Shown piece by piece: positions 13,809-20,249 of a stretch of DNA of 20,249 nucleotides. Made by a program: the position numbers and the translations under genes. How positions within the stretch are numbered: the first letter of the stretch is position 1; each line of letters starts with the position of its first letter. Under the pieces are notes generated by a model. The model saw only the letters and a program-made list of their open reading frames with translations. It made no database searches and was not told the origin of the DNA. The stretch is taken from NCBI GenBank assembly GCA_016781885.1, contig JADDPM010000022.1, positions 1 to 20,249 on the forward strand, in the 5' to 3' direction. The stretch comes from Rubrobacter sp. (GTDB lineage Bacteria; Actinomycetota; Rubrobacteria; Rubrobacterales; Rubrobacteraceae).

Positions 13809-14756
13809 TTGAAAATCCCGCCGCACGTGCTTCTGGTCTTTGCGACCCTGTTCTGGGCCGGCAACTTCGTCGTCGGAGGGCCGCTCGTGGAGGTGTTGCC
13901 GCCCTTCGGACTCAACCTGGTTCGCTGGTGCATTGCCCTGTGCGTCCTCGTCCCGCTCACGTTGTTGCGCGAGGGCACGGCTTTCGTGCGGCCCGCCGCG
14001 CGGCTGTGGCCGTCGCTCCTGATCATGGCCGTGACCGGGGTTCTGCTCTTCAACTCCCTCGTCTACCTGGCGCTCTCCGAGACTACGAGCGTCAACGCCG
14101 CGCTCATAAACGGCGCCACGCCCATACTCGCGCTCTTCGTCGCCGCGGCGCTGGGAGATGGCCGTCCGACCGGGCGGGGCCTTTTGGGCTCTTTCGTGTG
14201 CCTCCTCGGGGTGGCGTGGGTCGTCTCCCGGGGCTCTCTAGAGACGTTGGCGAACCTCTCGCCCAACCGTGGCGACCTGTTGATGCTCGTCGCGGCGTTC
14301 TGCTGGGCGGTCTATACCGTCCTCGGCGGGCGCGTAACGCGCACGCTCTCGCCGCTCGCCGCAACCACCGTGAGCGTGTTTCTCGCCTTCCCTCTGCTAA
14401 TAATCACCGGCGGTTACGAGCTGGCTACCCGGGAGCATGGGGAGATCATCCCGGCCGTGCTCGCGGGGTTCCTGTACATCGGTATCGTGGCCGGTGTTGC
14501 AGCTTTTCTGTCCTGGACCGCCGGCATCGGCCGCCTCGGAACTGCCCGCGGGGCCATCTTCCTGAACCTCATCCCTCTCTTTACCGCTGCCATCGCCGTG
14601 CCGGCTCTGGGCGAACGCCTCGTCACGGCGCAGATACTCGGCGGTCTCCTAGTCCTGCTCGGTGTCAGCCTGGTCTCGTACAGGAGACGCGAAAAGGCCA
14701 TGTCCGGCGACGTCCCGACCGCCGACGAGCGCGTCTCCGGCCGCGTTGGCGAGTAA
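13809..14756 (+). CDS. EamA/DMT superfamily transporter
   Basis: A 315-residue membrane protein with ten hydrophobic helices arranged as two five-helix EamA repeats, the drug/metabolite transporter layout used for efflux of amino acids, nucleosides or other small metabolites. Repeat 1 runs from LFWAGNFVVGGPLVEVLPP to about LLGVAWVVSRG; repeat 2 starts GDLLMLVAAFCWAVYTVLGG and ends ALGERLVTAQILGGLLVLLGV. Both copies of the ALGE-type end signature and the N-terminal FWAGN are typical. The C-terminus is polar (about 30 residues) and cytoplasmic. The TTG at 13809 is chosen by the GGAGGT site; the open frame upstream back to 13632 overlaps the flavin-reductase gene and is not coding. The 109-base spacer holds a CTCG-AAAAACC-CGAG hairpin without a T-run. 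Substrate unknown. Confidence 0.9.
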   Translation: MKIPPHVLLVFATLFWAGNFVVGGPLVEVLPPFGLNLVRWCIALCVLVPLTLLREGTAFVRPAARLWPSLLIMAVTGVLLFNSLVYLALSETTSVNAALINGATPILALFVAAALGDGRPTGRGLLGSFVCLLGVAWVVSRGSLETLANLSPNRGDLLMLVAAFCWAVYTVLGGRVTRTLSPLAATTVSVFLAFPLLIITGGYELATREHGEIIPAVLAGFLYIGIVAGVAAFLSWTAGIGRLGTARGAIFLNLIPLFTAAIAVPALGERLVTAQILGGLLVLLGVSLVSYRRREKAMSGDVPTADERVSGRVGE

Positions 14757-14821
14757 CCGATCCGGCGCATGGGTAAGACAGGTAACCTGCCAGAACCTGA
14801 CACGGAGCATGAGGAGGAGCG

Positions 14822-15166
14822 ATGTCCGAGGAGAAGAACGTAGACAAGGTGAACGCCGGGCGGGCCTCGCGGGGCGAGATGGGGCAGAGGTACCTGGCCT
14901 CGGGGCAGTCCGTGTCAATGCGCCTCTGGGACGGCGAGGAGCCGAGCGAGCCAAAGCCCGAGGCCGCGCGCGAGTACGAGACCGTCGGCTACGTCCTCGG
15001 CGGCCGGGCGGAGCTACACCTGGAGGGAGAGGTGATCCCCCTGTCTACCGGAGACTCCTGGACCGTCCCCAAAGGCGCTACGCACACCTACAATATCCTC
15101 GAAACCTTCACCGCCGTCGAGGCGACCAGCCCGCCCGCCGAGGTCGGCGACCGGGACGAGCCGTAG
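14822..15166 (+). CDS. Small single-domain cupin protein
   Basis: A 114-residue cupin_2-type barrel. Seen: YETVGYVLGGRAELHLEGEVIPLSTGDSWTVPKGATHTYNIL (described in pieces: YETVGYVLGG, AELHLEG, GDSWTVPKGATHTYN), the usual strand pattern of the two cupin motifs. The two His ligands normally found before the Glu of motif 1 are absent (REYE instead of an HxH), while the motif 2 His is kept, so metal binding may be altered or lost. The ATG has an AGGAGG ending about five bases upstream, a strong site. A short inverted repeat (CAGGT-A-ACCTG, 14779-14789) lies 32 bases before the start. It follows the DMT exporter by 65 bases on the same strand and may be co-transcribed. Ligand and function are unknown. 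Confidence 0.82.
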   Translation: MSEEKNVDKVNAGRASRGEMGQRYLASGQSVSMRLWDGEEPSEPKPEAAREYETVGYVLGGRAELHLEGEVIPLSTGDSWTVPKGATHTYNILETFTAVEATSPPAEVGDRDEP

Positions 15167-15208
15167 AAAAGCCAGCAACCAGATTGCGCTGCTGACGGCC
15201 GAAATCTC

Positions 15209-16954
15209 TTACGCCGCGAACTGCGACTCGTGGAGGCGGCGGTAGGCTGAGGGACGGGCGAGCAGCTCGTCGTGGGTGCCTACTTCGAGGACGCGCCCCT
15301 CGCCCATGACCAGGATGCGGTCGGCGCGGCGGACGGTGGAGAGGCGGTGAGCGATCACGATGGAGGTCCGTCCCGCTAAGAGTTTGTCGAGCGCGGCCTC
15401 TATCCTCGCCTCTGTCGTCAGGTCCACGCTGCTGGTCGCCTCGTCGAGGACGAGGAGCTTCGGGTCGGCGAGGAGGGCGCGGGCGAAGGCTACTAGCTGG
15501 CGCTCCCCGACGGAGAGCCGGCCGCCACGCTCCCTCACCTGCGTCTCGTAGCCCTCCGGGAAGCGCCGGATGAAGTCGTCGGCGCCGACCGTTTCGGCGG
15601 CGGCGACTATCTCCTCGTCGGTGGCGTCCGGGCGGCCGTAGCGGATGTTCTCCTCTATGGTGCCGGTGAAGAGGAAGGTGTCCTGGAGGACGACGCCCAT
15701 ATGGCGGCGCAGGGAGGAGCCGCGCACCGTACTCAGGTCCTCACCGTCTACGCGGACCGTGCCTTCTGTAGGGTCGTAGAAGCGGCTCAGGAGCTTGATC
15801 ACGGTGCTCTTGCCCGCGCCTGTCTCGCCGACGATAGCCAGGGTCTCACCCGGACTTATGCGGAAACTGACGTCCTCTAGCACCTTGTCTTCCCCGTAGG
15901 CGAAAGAAACGTTCTCAAATTCGACGTCTCCGCGTAAAGAGTCGAGCTCCTTCGCGTTCGAGCGGTCGGCTCGGTCGGGTTCGGTGTCGAGGACGGCGAA
16001 GACCTTTTCGAGGGAGGCGAGGGTGCTCTGGAGGTCGGAGTAGAGTTGGCTGAGTTGCTGGATGGGTTGAAAAAACATGTTCAGGAGCCCGACGAACGCG
16101 ACGAGCTCGCCGACCGTCATCTCCCCGGCGACGACGCGGTAGCCGCCGTACAGGAGGACGACGGCAAGGCCGGCGGAGCCCAACAGCTCGACTCCGGGGA
16201 AGTAGACGGCGCTCAGGACGGTGGCCCGGGTGTTGGCGCGGCGGTAGGCGCGGTTGCGCTCGGCGAACCGGGCGGCGCTCGTCCTCTCGCGGGTGAACGC
16301 CTGGACGACGCGCAGCCCGGAGACGTCCTCCTGGAGGTGGGCGACGACTTCGGCGACCGCTTCGCGGGCGGCGCGGTAGGCCTTCCAGCTCTGTATGCGG
16401 AAGATGGCCGTACCGGCGACCATGATCGGGAGGATGGAGAGGGTAGCGAGGGCGAGGCGCCAGTCGACAAAGAAGATCGCTACGAACACCCCGATCAGGG
16501 TAAGCCCGTTCTTGACGAGGTTCTGGACGCCGTCGTTGAGGAGGGTGTTGAAGTTCTCGATGTCGTTCGTGAGGCGCGAGATGATCCAACCGGCCTTCTG
16601 CTCTGAGTAGAACTGTAGGCTGAGCGACTGCAAGTGCCCGAAGAGGGCGTTCCTGAGATCCAGGATTATGTGCTGCCCGACCCACCCCATCCCGAAGGTC
16701 TGCACGTAGGACAACGCCCACGTCAGTACGTTGACGCCGACGTAGAGGCCGACCATCGCATAGATGACCGTGAGAGATCCCGCGATAAGACCCGCGTCTA
16801 TGGCGTACCCGATGATCAGGGGCTCCGAGAGGCTCGCCGCCGTAAGCAGCACCGTCACGAGCCCGAGCCAAAAGAGCCGCGTCTTGTAGGGCGCCGCGAA
16901 CGTAAAGAGCCTGAGCAGTGGAAACCCGAGCAGGTAGGACCTCAAGCGCCTCAA
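15209..16954 (-). CDS. ABC exporter half-transporter (TMD-NBD), second gene of a heterodimer
   Basis: The 581-residue protein has a six-helix exporter-type membrane domain (about 20-310) followed by an ATPase domain. Seen: Walker A GETGAGKS (376-383), Q-loop VLQDTFLF, signature LSVGE (480-484), Walker B LLVLDE (500-505) with the catalytic Glu505, and switch His536 in IAHRLS. The signature has Val in place of the first Gly, as in the partner half of asymmetric exporters. Its own Walker site should be the active one when paired with the LSGGQ of the upstream gene product. The TTG start (16954-16952) overlaps the upstream TGA as TTGA, with GAGAGGA upstream, so the two halves are translationally coupled. 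It ends 42 bases from the convergent cupin. Substrate could be a drug, lipid or peptide. Confidence 0.95.
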   Translation of the reverse strand: MRRLRSYLLGFPLLRLFTFAAPYKTRLFWLGLVTVLLTAASLSEPLIIGYAIDAGLIAGSLTVIYAMVGLYVGVNVLTWALSYVQTFGMGWVGQHIILDLRNALFGHLQSLSLQFYSEQKAGWIISRLTNDIENFNTLLNDGVQNLVKNGLTLIGVFVAIFFVDWRLALATLSILPIMVAGTAIFRIQSWKAYRAAREAVAEVVAHLQEDVSGLRVVQAFTRERTSAARFAERNRAYRRANTRATVLSAVYFPGVELLGSAGLAVVLLYGGYRVVAGEMTVGELVAFVGLLNMFFQPIQQLSQLYSDLQSTLASLEKVFAVLDTEPDRADRSNAKELDSLRGDVEFENVSFAYGEDKVLEDVSFRISPGETLAIVGETGAGKSTVIKLLSRFYDPTEGTVRVDGEDLSTVRGSSLRRHMGVVLQDTFLFTGTIEENIRYGRPDATDEEIVAAAETVGADDFIRRFPEGYETQVRERGGRLSVGERQLVAFARALLADPKLLVLDEATSSVDLTTEARIEAALDKLLAGRTSIVIAHRLSTVRRADRILVMGEGRVLEVGTHDELLARPSAYRRLHESQFAA

Positions 16955-18774
16955 GCGGGCATCCTCTCGTCGCGCCTCTCTTCGCCGTAGAGGGCGTGGT
17001 AGCGGCCCCGTTGCTGTAGCAACTCCTCATGCGTGCCCGTCTCGGCGACGCGGCCCCCTTCGAGGACGACTATGCGGTCTGCCAGGAGTATCGTCGAGAG
17101 CCGGTGGGCGACGATGAACGTCGTCCGGCCGGAGGACTCTCGTAGCGTGCCCCGTAAGGCCTCCTGGATGGACTTCTCCGTCTCGGCGTCAACGCTGCTC
17201 GTGGCGTCGTCGAGGATGAGTATATTCGGGTCTTTGACGAGGGCGCGGGCTATGGCGAGGCGCTGTTTTTGGCCGCCGGAGAGGGTGATACCCCACTCTC
17301 CGACCATCGTGCCGTAGCCGTCGGGGAAGGCGAGTATCTGGCCGTGTATACCGGCGACTCTGGCAGCGTGCTCGATCTCCTTCTGCGTGGCATCGGGGTT
17401 GCCGAAGGTGATGTTGTCCCGGATCTTCTCGGAGAACAGAAACGTCTCCTGCGGCACCACCCCCACGCTCCGCCTGAGCTCCCCGAGGTCCAGCTCCCGA
17501 ACGTCCACTTCTCCTACAAGGACCGAGCCTTCGTCCGGGTCGTAGAAGCGCGGGATCAGCGAGAGCAGCGTGGACTTACCGCTCCCCGTAGCCCCGACTA
17601 CGGCCACCGTCTCGCCGGGCTCGACCTTCAGACTCACGCCGTTCAAGACAGGCTCTCCATCGCCATAAGAGAAGGAGACGTCCCGGAACTCGATGCCGGG
17701 CGTCTCTTGTAGGGGCGGTTTAGGCTCTTCGGGCGGGCTTACGTCGTGCTGGGAGTCCAGGATCTCGAAGACCCTCTCGCACGAGGCGAGCGCCCTCTGG
17801 CCCTGGTCTATTACCAGCCCGAAGCCCTGCATCGGCCACACTAGTTGCATGAGGTAGAGCTGGAAGAGGGCGAACTCACCGACGGTGAGCGTCCCCTCGA
17901 TGACGGCCCTCCCGCCGAAGAGGATCAGGATGGCGATGGAGGTCGCCGGCACGAAGCTCATCCCCGGTATATAGAACGCCCTCAAGCCCCTGGCGGCGAG
18001 AGTCTCGTTCATGACGCTCTCGGCACGGCCGCCGAACTGATCCCGCTCGAACGGCTCGCGCGAGAAGCTCTTTACTACCCGGATGCCGGAGACGTTCTCC
18101 TGCACGCTCGTCGTCACGTCGGCGAGCTTCTGCTGGACGGAGCGGAAGATCGGGTGAACCTTGCCCGCGAACCGCCACGCCGCGAACGCGAGAAGAGGCA
18201 TTGGACTGAGCACGATCAGCGCCAGCGGTGCATTCAGGTACAACAGCGCCGCCGAGACCACGACGAGCGTCAGGACGCTTATGAACAGCTGGAAAATCCC
18301 CCAGCCGATAAAGAAGCGCACCACGCGCAGGTCGTTCGTTGCCCGCGAGACCAGCTCTCCGGTGGAGGCCTTGTCGTAGAAGCCGTGGTGCAGGGAGAGC
18401 ATCTTCTCGAAGAGCGCCTCGCGCATCCGGTACTCGACGACGTGTCCGAGGTAGTTCGTCGCGAGGCGTCGCCCGAAGCCGAAGAGGAAGCGCAAGAGTG
18501 CCAGCCCGAGTATCCCCCCGGCCAGCGGCCACAGAAGATCCGTATCGCGGGGCCCATCGGGCGGCAGCGCCCGGTCTATCCCCTCCTTGACGAGCCAGGG
18601 GATGGCTATCCCCGCGAGCGTAACCCCCACGGCGCAGATGAAGCCCAGGGCCAGCAGGTAGCCCCGGCCTCGGGTGAACGACATTAGCCTATAAAAAGTC
18701 TTCAAAAACCGCCGCTTCTTACGAGAGAGGCCCTTACCTCGGAGACGGTCGCGAGGAGGAGTTACCGGCCGCAA
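16951..18774 (-). CDS. ABC exporter half-transporter (TMD-NBD), first gene of a heterodimer, with degenerate Walker B
   Basis: The 607-residue protein has a basic N-terminal tail (GKGLSRKKRRF), six exporter-type helices (about 37-325) and an ATPase domain. Walker A is GATGSGKS (394-401), the signature is LSGGQ (498-502) and the switch His is 557 (VAHRLS). Walker B reads ILILDD, so Asp523 replaces the catalytic Glu. Together with LSVGE in the partner this forms one degenerate ATP site and one active site, the pattern known from TM287/288- and BmrCD-like exporters. The TTG at 18774 is assigned because TATAGAAT (18791-18784) lies nine bases upstream, suggesting a near-leaderless message; an ATG at 18681 (MSFTRGRGYL) is an alternative without a strong ribosome site. 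It is first of the two-gene operon. Confidence 0.94.
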   Translation of the reverse strand: MRPVTPPRDRLRGKGLSRKKRRFLKTFYRLMSFTRGRGYLLALGFICAVGVTLAGIAIPWLVKEGIDRALPPDGPRDTDLLWPLAGGILGLALLRFLFGFGRRLATNYLGHVVEYRMREALFEKMLSLHHGFYDKASTGELVSRATNDLRVVRFFIGWGIFQLFISVLTLVVVSAALLYLNAPLALIVLSPMPLLAFAAWRFAGKVHPIFRSVQQKLADVTTSVQENVSGIRVVKSFSREPFERDQFGGRAESVMNETLAARGLRAFYIPGMSFVPATSIAILILFGGRAVIEGTLTVGEFALFQLYLMQLVWPMQGFGLVIDQGQRALASCERVFEILDSQHDVSPPEEPKPPLQETPGIEFRDVSFSYGDGEPVLNGVSLKVEPGETVAVVGATGSGKSTLLSLIPRFYDPDEGSVLVGEVDVRELDLGELRRSVGVVPQETFLFSEKIRDNITFGNPDATQKEIEHAARVAGIHGQILAFPDGYGTMVGEWGITLSGGQKQRLAIARALVKDPNILILDDATSSVDAETEKSIQEALRGTLRESSGRTTFIVAHRLSTILLADRIVVLEGGRVAETGTHEELLQQRGRYHALYGEERRDERMPA

Positions 18775-18783
18775 CCTGTACTT

Positions 18784-18791
18784 ATTCTATA
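18784..18791 (-). promoter_or_regulatory. Candidate -10 (TATAGAAT) for the ABC exporter operon
   Basis: On the minus strand TAGAAT (18789-18784) ends nine bases before the TTG at 18774, so transcription would begin within a few bases of the start codon. A CCGGTT element overlaps the upstream edge on the plus strand (18793-18798). Confidence 0.4.
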
Positions 18792-18899
18792 CCCGGTTAC
18801 GGATGGGACAACCGTGACGCGCAGCCTCAAGGTGACCGGTTTTGGTGAGTTGCCACGAGGGGCGCCGCCGAGATGACAGCCTACACCTACGCTCTATAT

Positions 18900-18913
18900 G
18901 GCAACCGGTTGCC
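18900..18913. promoter_or_regulatory. Perfect 14-bp palindrome GGCAACCGGTTGCC, candidate operator
   Basis: Both halves match exactly. The central AACCGGTT resembles operators of LacI-family repressors, which bend DNA at a central CG step. It lies about 126 bases upstream of the ABC operon start codon. No regulator gene is in the window, so the binding protein is unknown. Confidence 0.5.
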
Positions 18914-19137
18914 CGGAAGGCCCCAGGCCCGATCCAGGAGCTGTGCGCCTGAAGCCTTCGCAACAGACATCTGGGGAGTATAGATGATGAGGAGTAGCCA
19001 ATGCCCTTCTAGCCAACTCAAGATATACGAGCCCAGATCAGCCCCTCCACGCCACGGCCTGACGGGTCCGCGGGCAGCGCAAGCCTCTCGTGCGTGGGGC
19101 TTATAGGATAGGCCTGATCCAACCCTGCAAACGTGTT

Positions 19138-20109
19138 TCAGGCCCCGGCCTTCTTCCTCGTACCTTTGAGGAAGAACTTCTTTGTCTCCTGGTTAAAGGT
19201 CTCGGCCCGCTCATCGTGGGGCAGGAGGGCGGCGTTGCGGAATACCTTCATCTCTGCCCGGGGGTTTAGCCGGACGAATCGGCTCGCCTGCGAGACCGGC
19301 GCGATGCGCGCCTTCTGACCCCAGGCGATAAGGGTCTTGTGGGGTACGCGCGGCCACAGCTCCGAGAGCCCGAGGTTGAGCTTGCCGGAGACGAACGCCG
19401 CCGGGAAGTGCTTCGCCCCCGGCTGGTGGCTCGTCCGGTAATAGTCCTCGACGAGGTCTTGCGTGACGAACTTCTGGTCATGATAGGACATGCCGCCGAG
19501 GAAGTAGCGGATGCCGCGCCGGGAGACGATGGCGTTGTAGAGGGCGTCCCCGAGGACGGGCGCGCGAAAGAGGCCGTGGACCGCGTCGCCCAAAGCGCCG
19601 GAGGATCGGTCGAGGCTGCCCCCTAGGCCGGTCGGGCAGATGAGGACGAGCTTCTTGAAAAGCCTCGGGCTGCGGACTGCTGCCGGCACGACGAGCGCCG
19701 CCGAGAGCGAGCTCGCCACGAGATGGGTCTGCCCCCCGATCTCCTCCCGCGCGAAGTCCTCGACCTGCGCGGCGACGTCCTCCGGCCCATACGAGCGTAG
19801 CGGTCTCTCCGAGAGCCCACACCCCAACAGGTCCAGCGCATACACCCGAAAGTCCTCTGAGAGCCCCCGGAAGTTCTTGCGGAACTCGTAAGACGACGCC
19901 CCCGCGTAGACTCCATGTACCAGCAACACCGGTGGTGCGCTTGCCTCTCCCGCCACCTGGTACGCTAGCCTCCAGCCCCGCCAGTTGTAGCGTCGCTCCT
20001 CGCCGCCCGCGAGCCGCGCGGGCTCCCCGACCTTTCTCAACCTCCGGTTCAACGCCGAGAGCCCGGCAAGGCTACCCGCTACAGCCGCGGCTACCGTTCG
20101 CAGTCTCAT
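19138..20109 (-). CDS. Alpha/beta-hydrolase fold protein with N-terminal hydrophobic anchor and eroded catalytic motifs
   Basis: The 323-residue protein shows an alpha/beta-hydrolase core: PPVLLVHGVYAGASSYEFR (oxyanion region, 59-77), VYALDLLGCGLSERP (89-103), THLVASSLSAALVV (elbow, Ser134), KLVLICPTG and LPHDERAETFNQ (His298). The usual GxSxG is A-S-S-L-S, and the acid after strand 7, normally within WGxxDRIVP, is missing: WGQKARIAP (263-271). Only Ser and His remain, so activity may be weak, changed or absent. Residues 5-20 are hydrophobic, flanked by Arg, indicating a signal anchor and a possible extracytoplasmic location. ATG 20109 is chosen by AGGAGG (20119-20114) four bases upstream; a GTG at 20127 lies before that site. 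A weak TAGGAT (20142-20137) could be its -10. Function unknown. Confidence 0.85.
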   Translation of the reverse strand: MRLRTVAAAVAGSLAGLSALNRRLRKVGEPARLAGGEERRYNWRGWRLAYQVAGEASAPPVLLVHGVYAGASSYEFRKNFRGLSEDFRVYALDLLGCGLSERPLRSYGPEDVAAQVEDFAREEIGGQTHLVASSLSAALVVPAAVRSPRLFKKLVLICPTGLGGSLDRSSGALGDAVHGLFRAPVLGDALYNAIVSRRGIRYFLGGMSYHDQKFVTQDLVEDYYRTSHQPGAKHFPAAFVSGKLNLGLSELWPRVPHKTLIAWGQKARIAPVSQASRFVRLNPRAEMKVFRNAALLPHDERAETFNQETKKFFLKGTRKKAGA

Positions 20110-20249
20110 ATCGCCTCCTCGTCGCACAAAGACACTATCCTAGCCCGCGATCGGCCCCAGGAGAACCCCAGGTGGTCCGGTTCGTGCATTGAAAATTCGC
20201 TTTTCGAGATAATCTACAAGTTGTTTTACTTAGAGGCTGCGCGGATAGG

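Larger units (their letters stand above)
18775..19137. other. Gene-poor spacer upstream of the ABC exporter operon
   Basis: These 363 bases separate the ABC operon start from the end of the hydrolase gene. They hold the candidate -10 near 18784-18791, a 14-bp palindrome at 18900-18913, further CCGGTT elements at 18793-18798 and 18836-18841, and another minus-strand TATACT at 18982-18977. One short plus-strand frame of 40 codons (18984-19106) has GGGGAG five bases before its ATG but an uninformative product. I see no tRNA, riboswitch or terminator with a T-run. Confidence 0.5.

Noticed and set aside
15167..15208. CAGCA...TGCTG inverted repeat between the second cupin and the ABC operon as a terminator
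   Set aside because: The stem is five pairs with a 12-base loop and no T-tract on either strand.
15915..17030. 371-codon minus-strand frame overlapping the ABC exporter genes
   Set aside because: It is Arg/Pro-rich out-of-frame translation of the two ABC genes, which themselves have complete ATPase motifs.
20190..20204. GAAAA-TTCGC-TTTTC inverted repeat near the right edge
   Set aside because: A 5-bp AT-rich stem in an AT-rich patch with no T-run or neighbouring stop codon; too little to call a terminator or operator.

Overview
The window is GC-rich, densely packed chromosomal DNA from what looks like a deep-branching actinobacterium. I infer a Rubrobacter-like organism from overall protein character, use of an ATP-type PEP carboxykinase, many GTG/TTG starts, strong AGGAGG-type ribosome sites and unexpectedly common ATA codons. 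This is an inference, not a database result. I see no rRNA, tRNA, CRISPR array, insertion sequence or phage gene. Genes change strand often, so most transcription units hold one or two genes.

Layout: (1) 1-1303, an AarF/UbiB-type atypical kinase that touches the left edge, then a small three-helix membrane protein starting directly downstream of a -10-like box. (2) 1670-8199, a C4-acid block: two-subunit class I fumarase or tartrate dehydratase (minus), a divergent MaoC hot-dog hydratase (plus), a minus-strand pair of tartrate/D-malate dehydrogenase and SLC13/DASS-type carrier, and a divergent ATP-dependent PEP carboxykinase. Together they could take up a hydroxy-dicarboxylate, bring it to malate, pyruvate or oxaloacetate, and feed PEP. 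(3) 8273-10822, two paralogous ArsB/NhaD-type membrane transporters facing tail to tail with 3 bp between stops, then a divergent twin-CBS protein sharing overlapping -10 elements with the second transporter. (4) 11464-15166, a cytoplasmic sulfite-oxidase-like molybdoenzyme, a divergent cupin gene with a frameshift at a run of six G, a flavin-reductase-like split barrel, an EamA/DMT exporter and a second small cupin. (5) 15209-18774, two overlapping half-transporters forming an asymmetric heterodimeric ABC exporter. (6) 18775-19137, a gene-poor spacer with a perfect 14-bp palindrome. (7) 19138-20109, a membrane-anchored alpha/beta-hydrolase fold protein whose catalytic motifs are eroded.

No clearly new multi-gene defence or mobile system is visible. 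The observations most worth checking are the cupin frameshift at a textbook GGGGGGC slip site, the overlapping divergent -10 boxes at 10830-10839, apparent leaderless starts, the palindrome upstream of the ABC exporter operon, the hydrolase lacking its catalytic acid, and the carrier lacking the usual SNT motifs.
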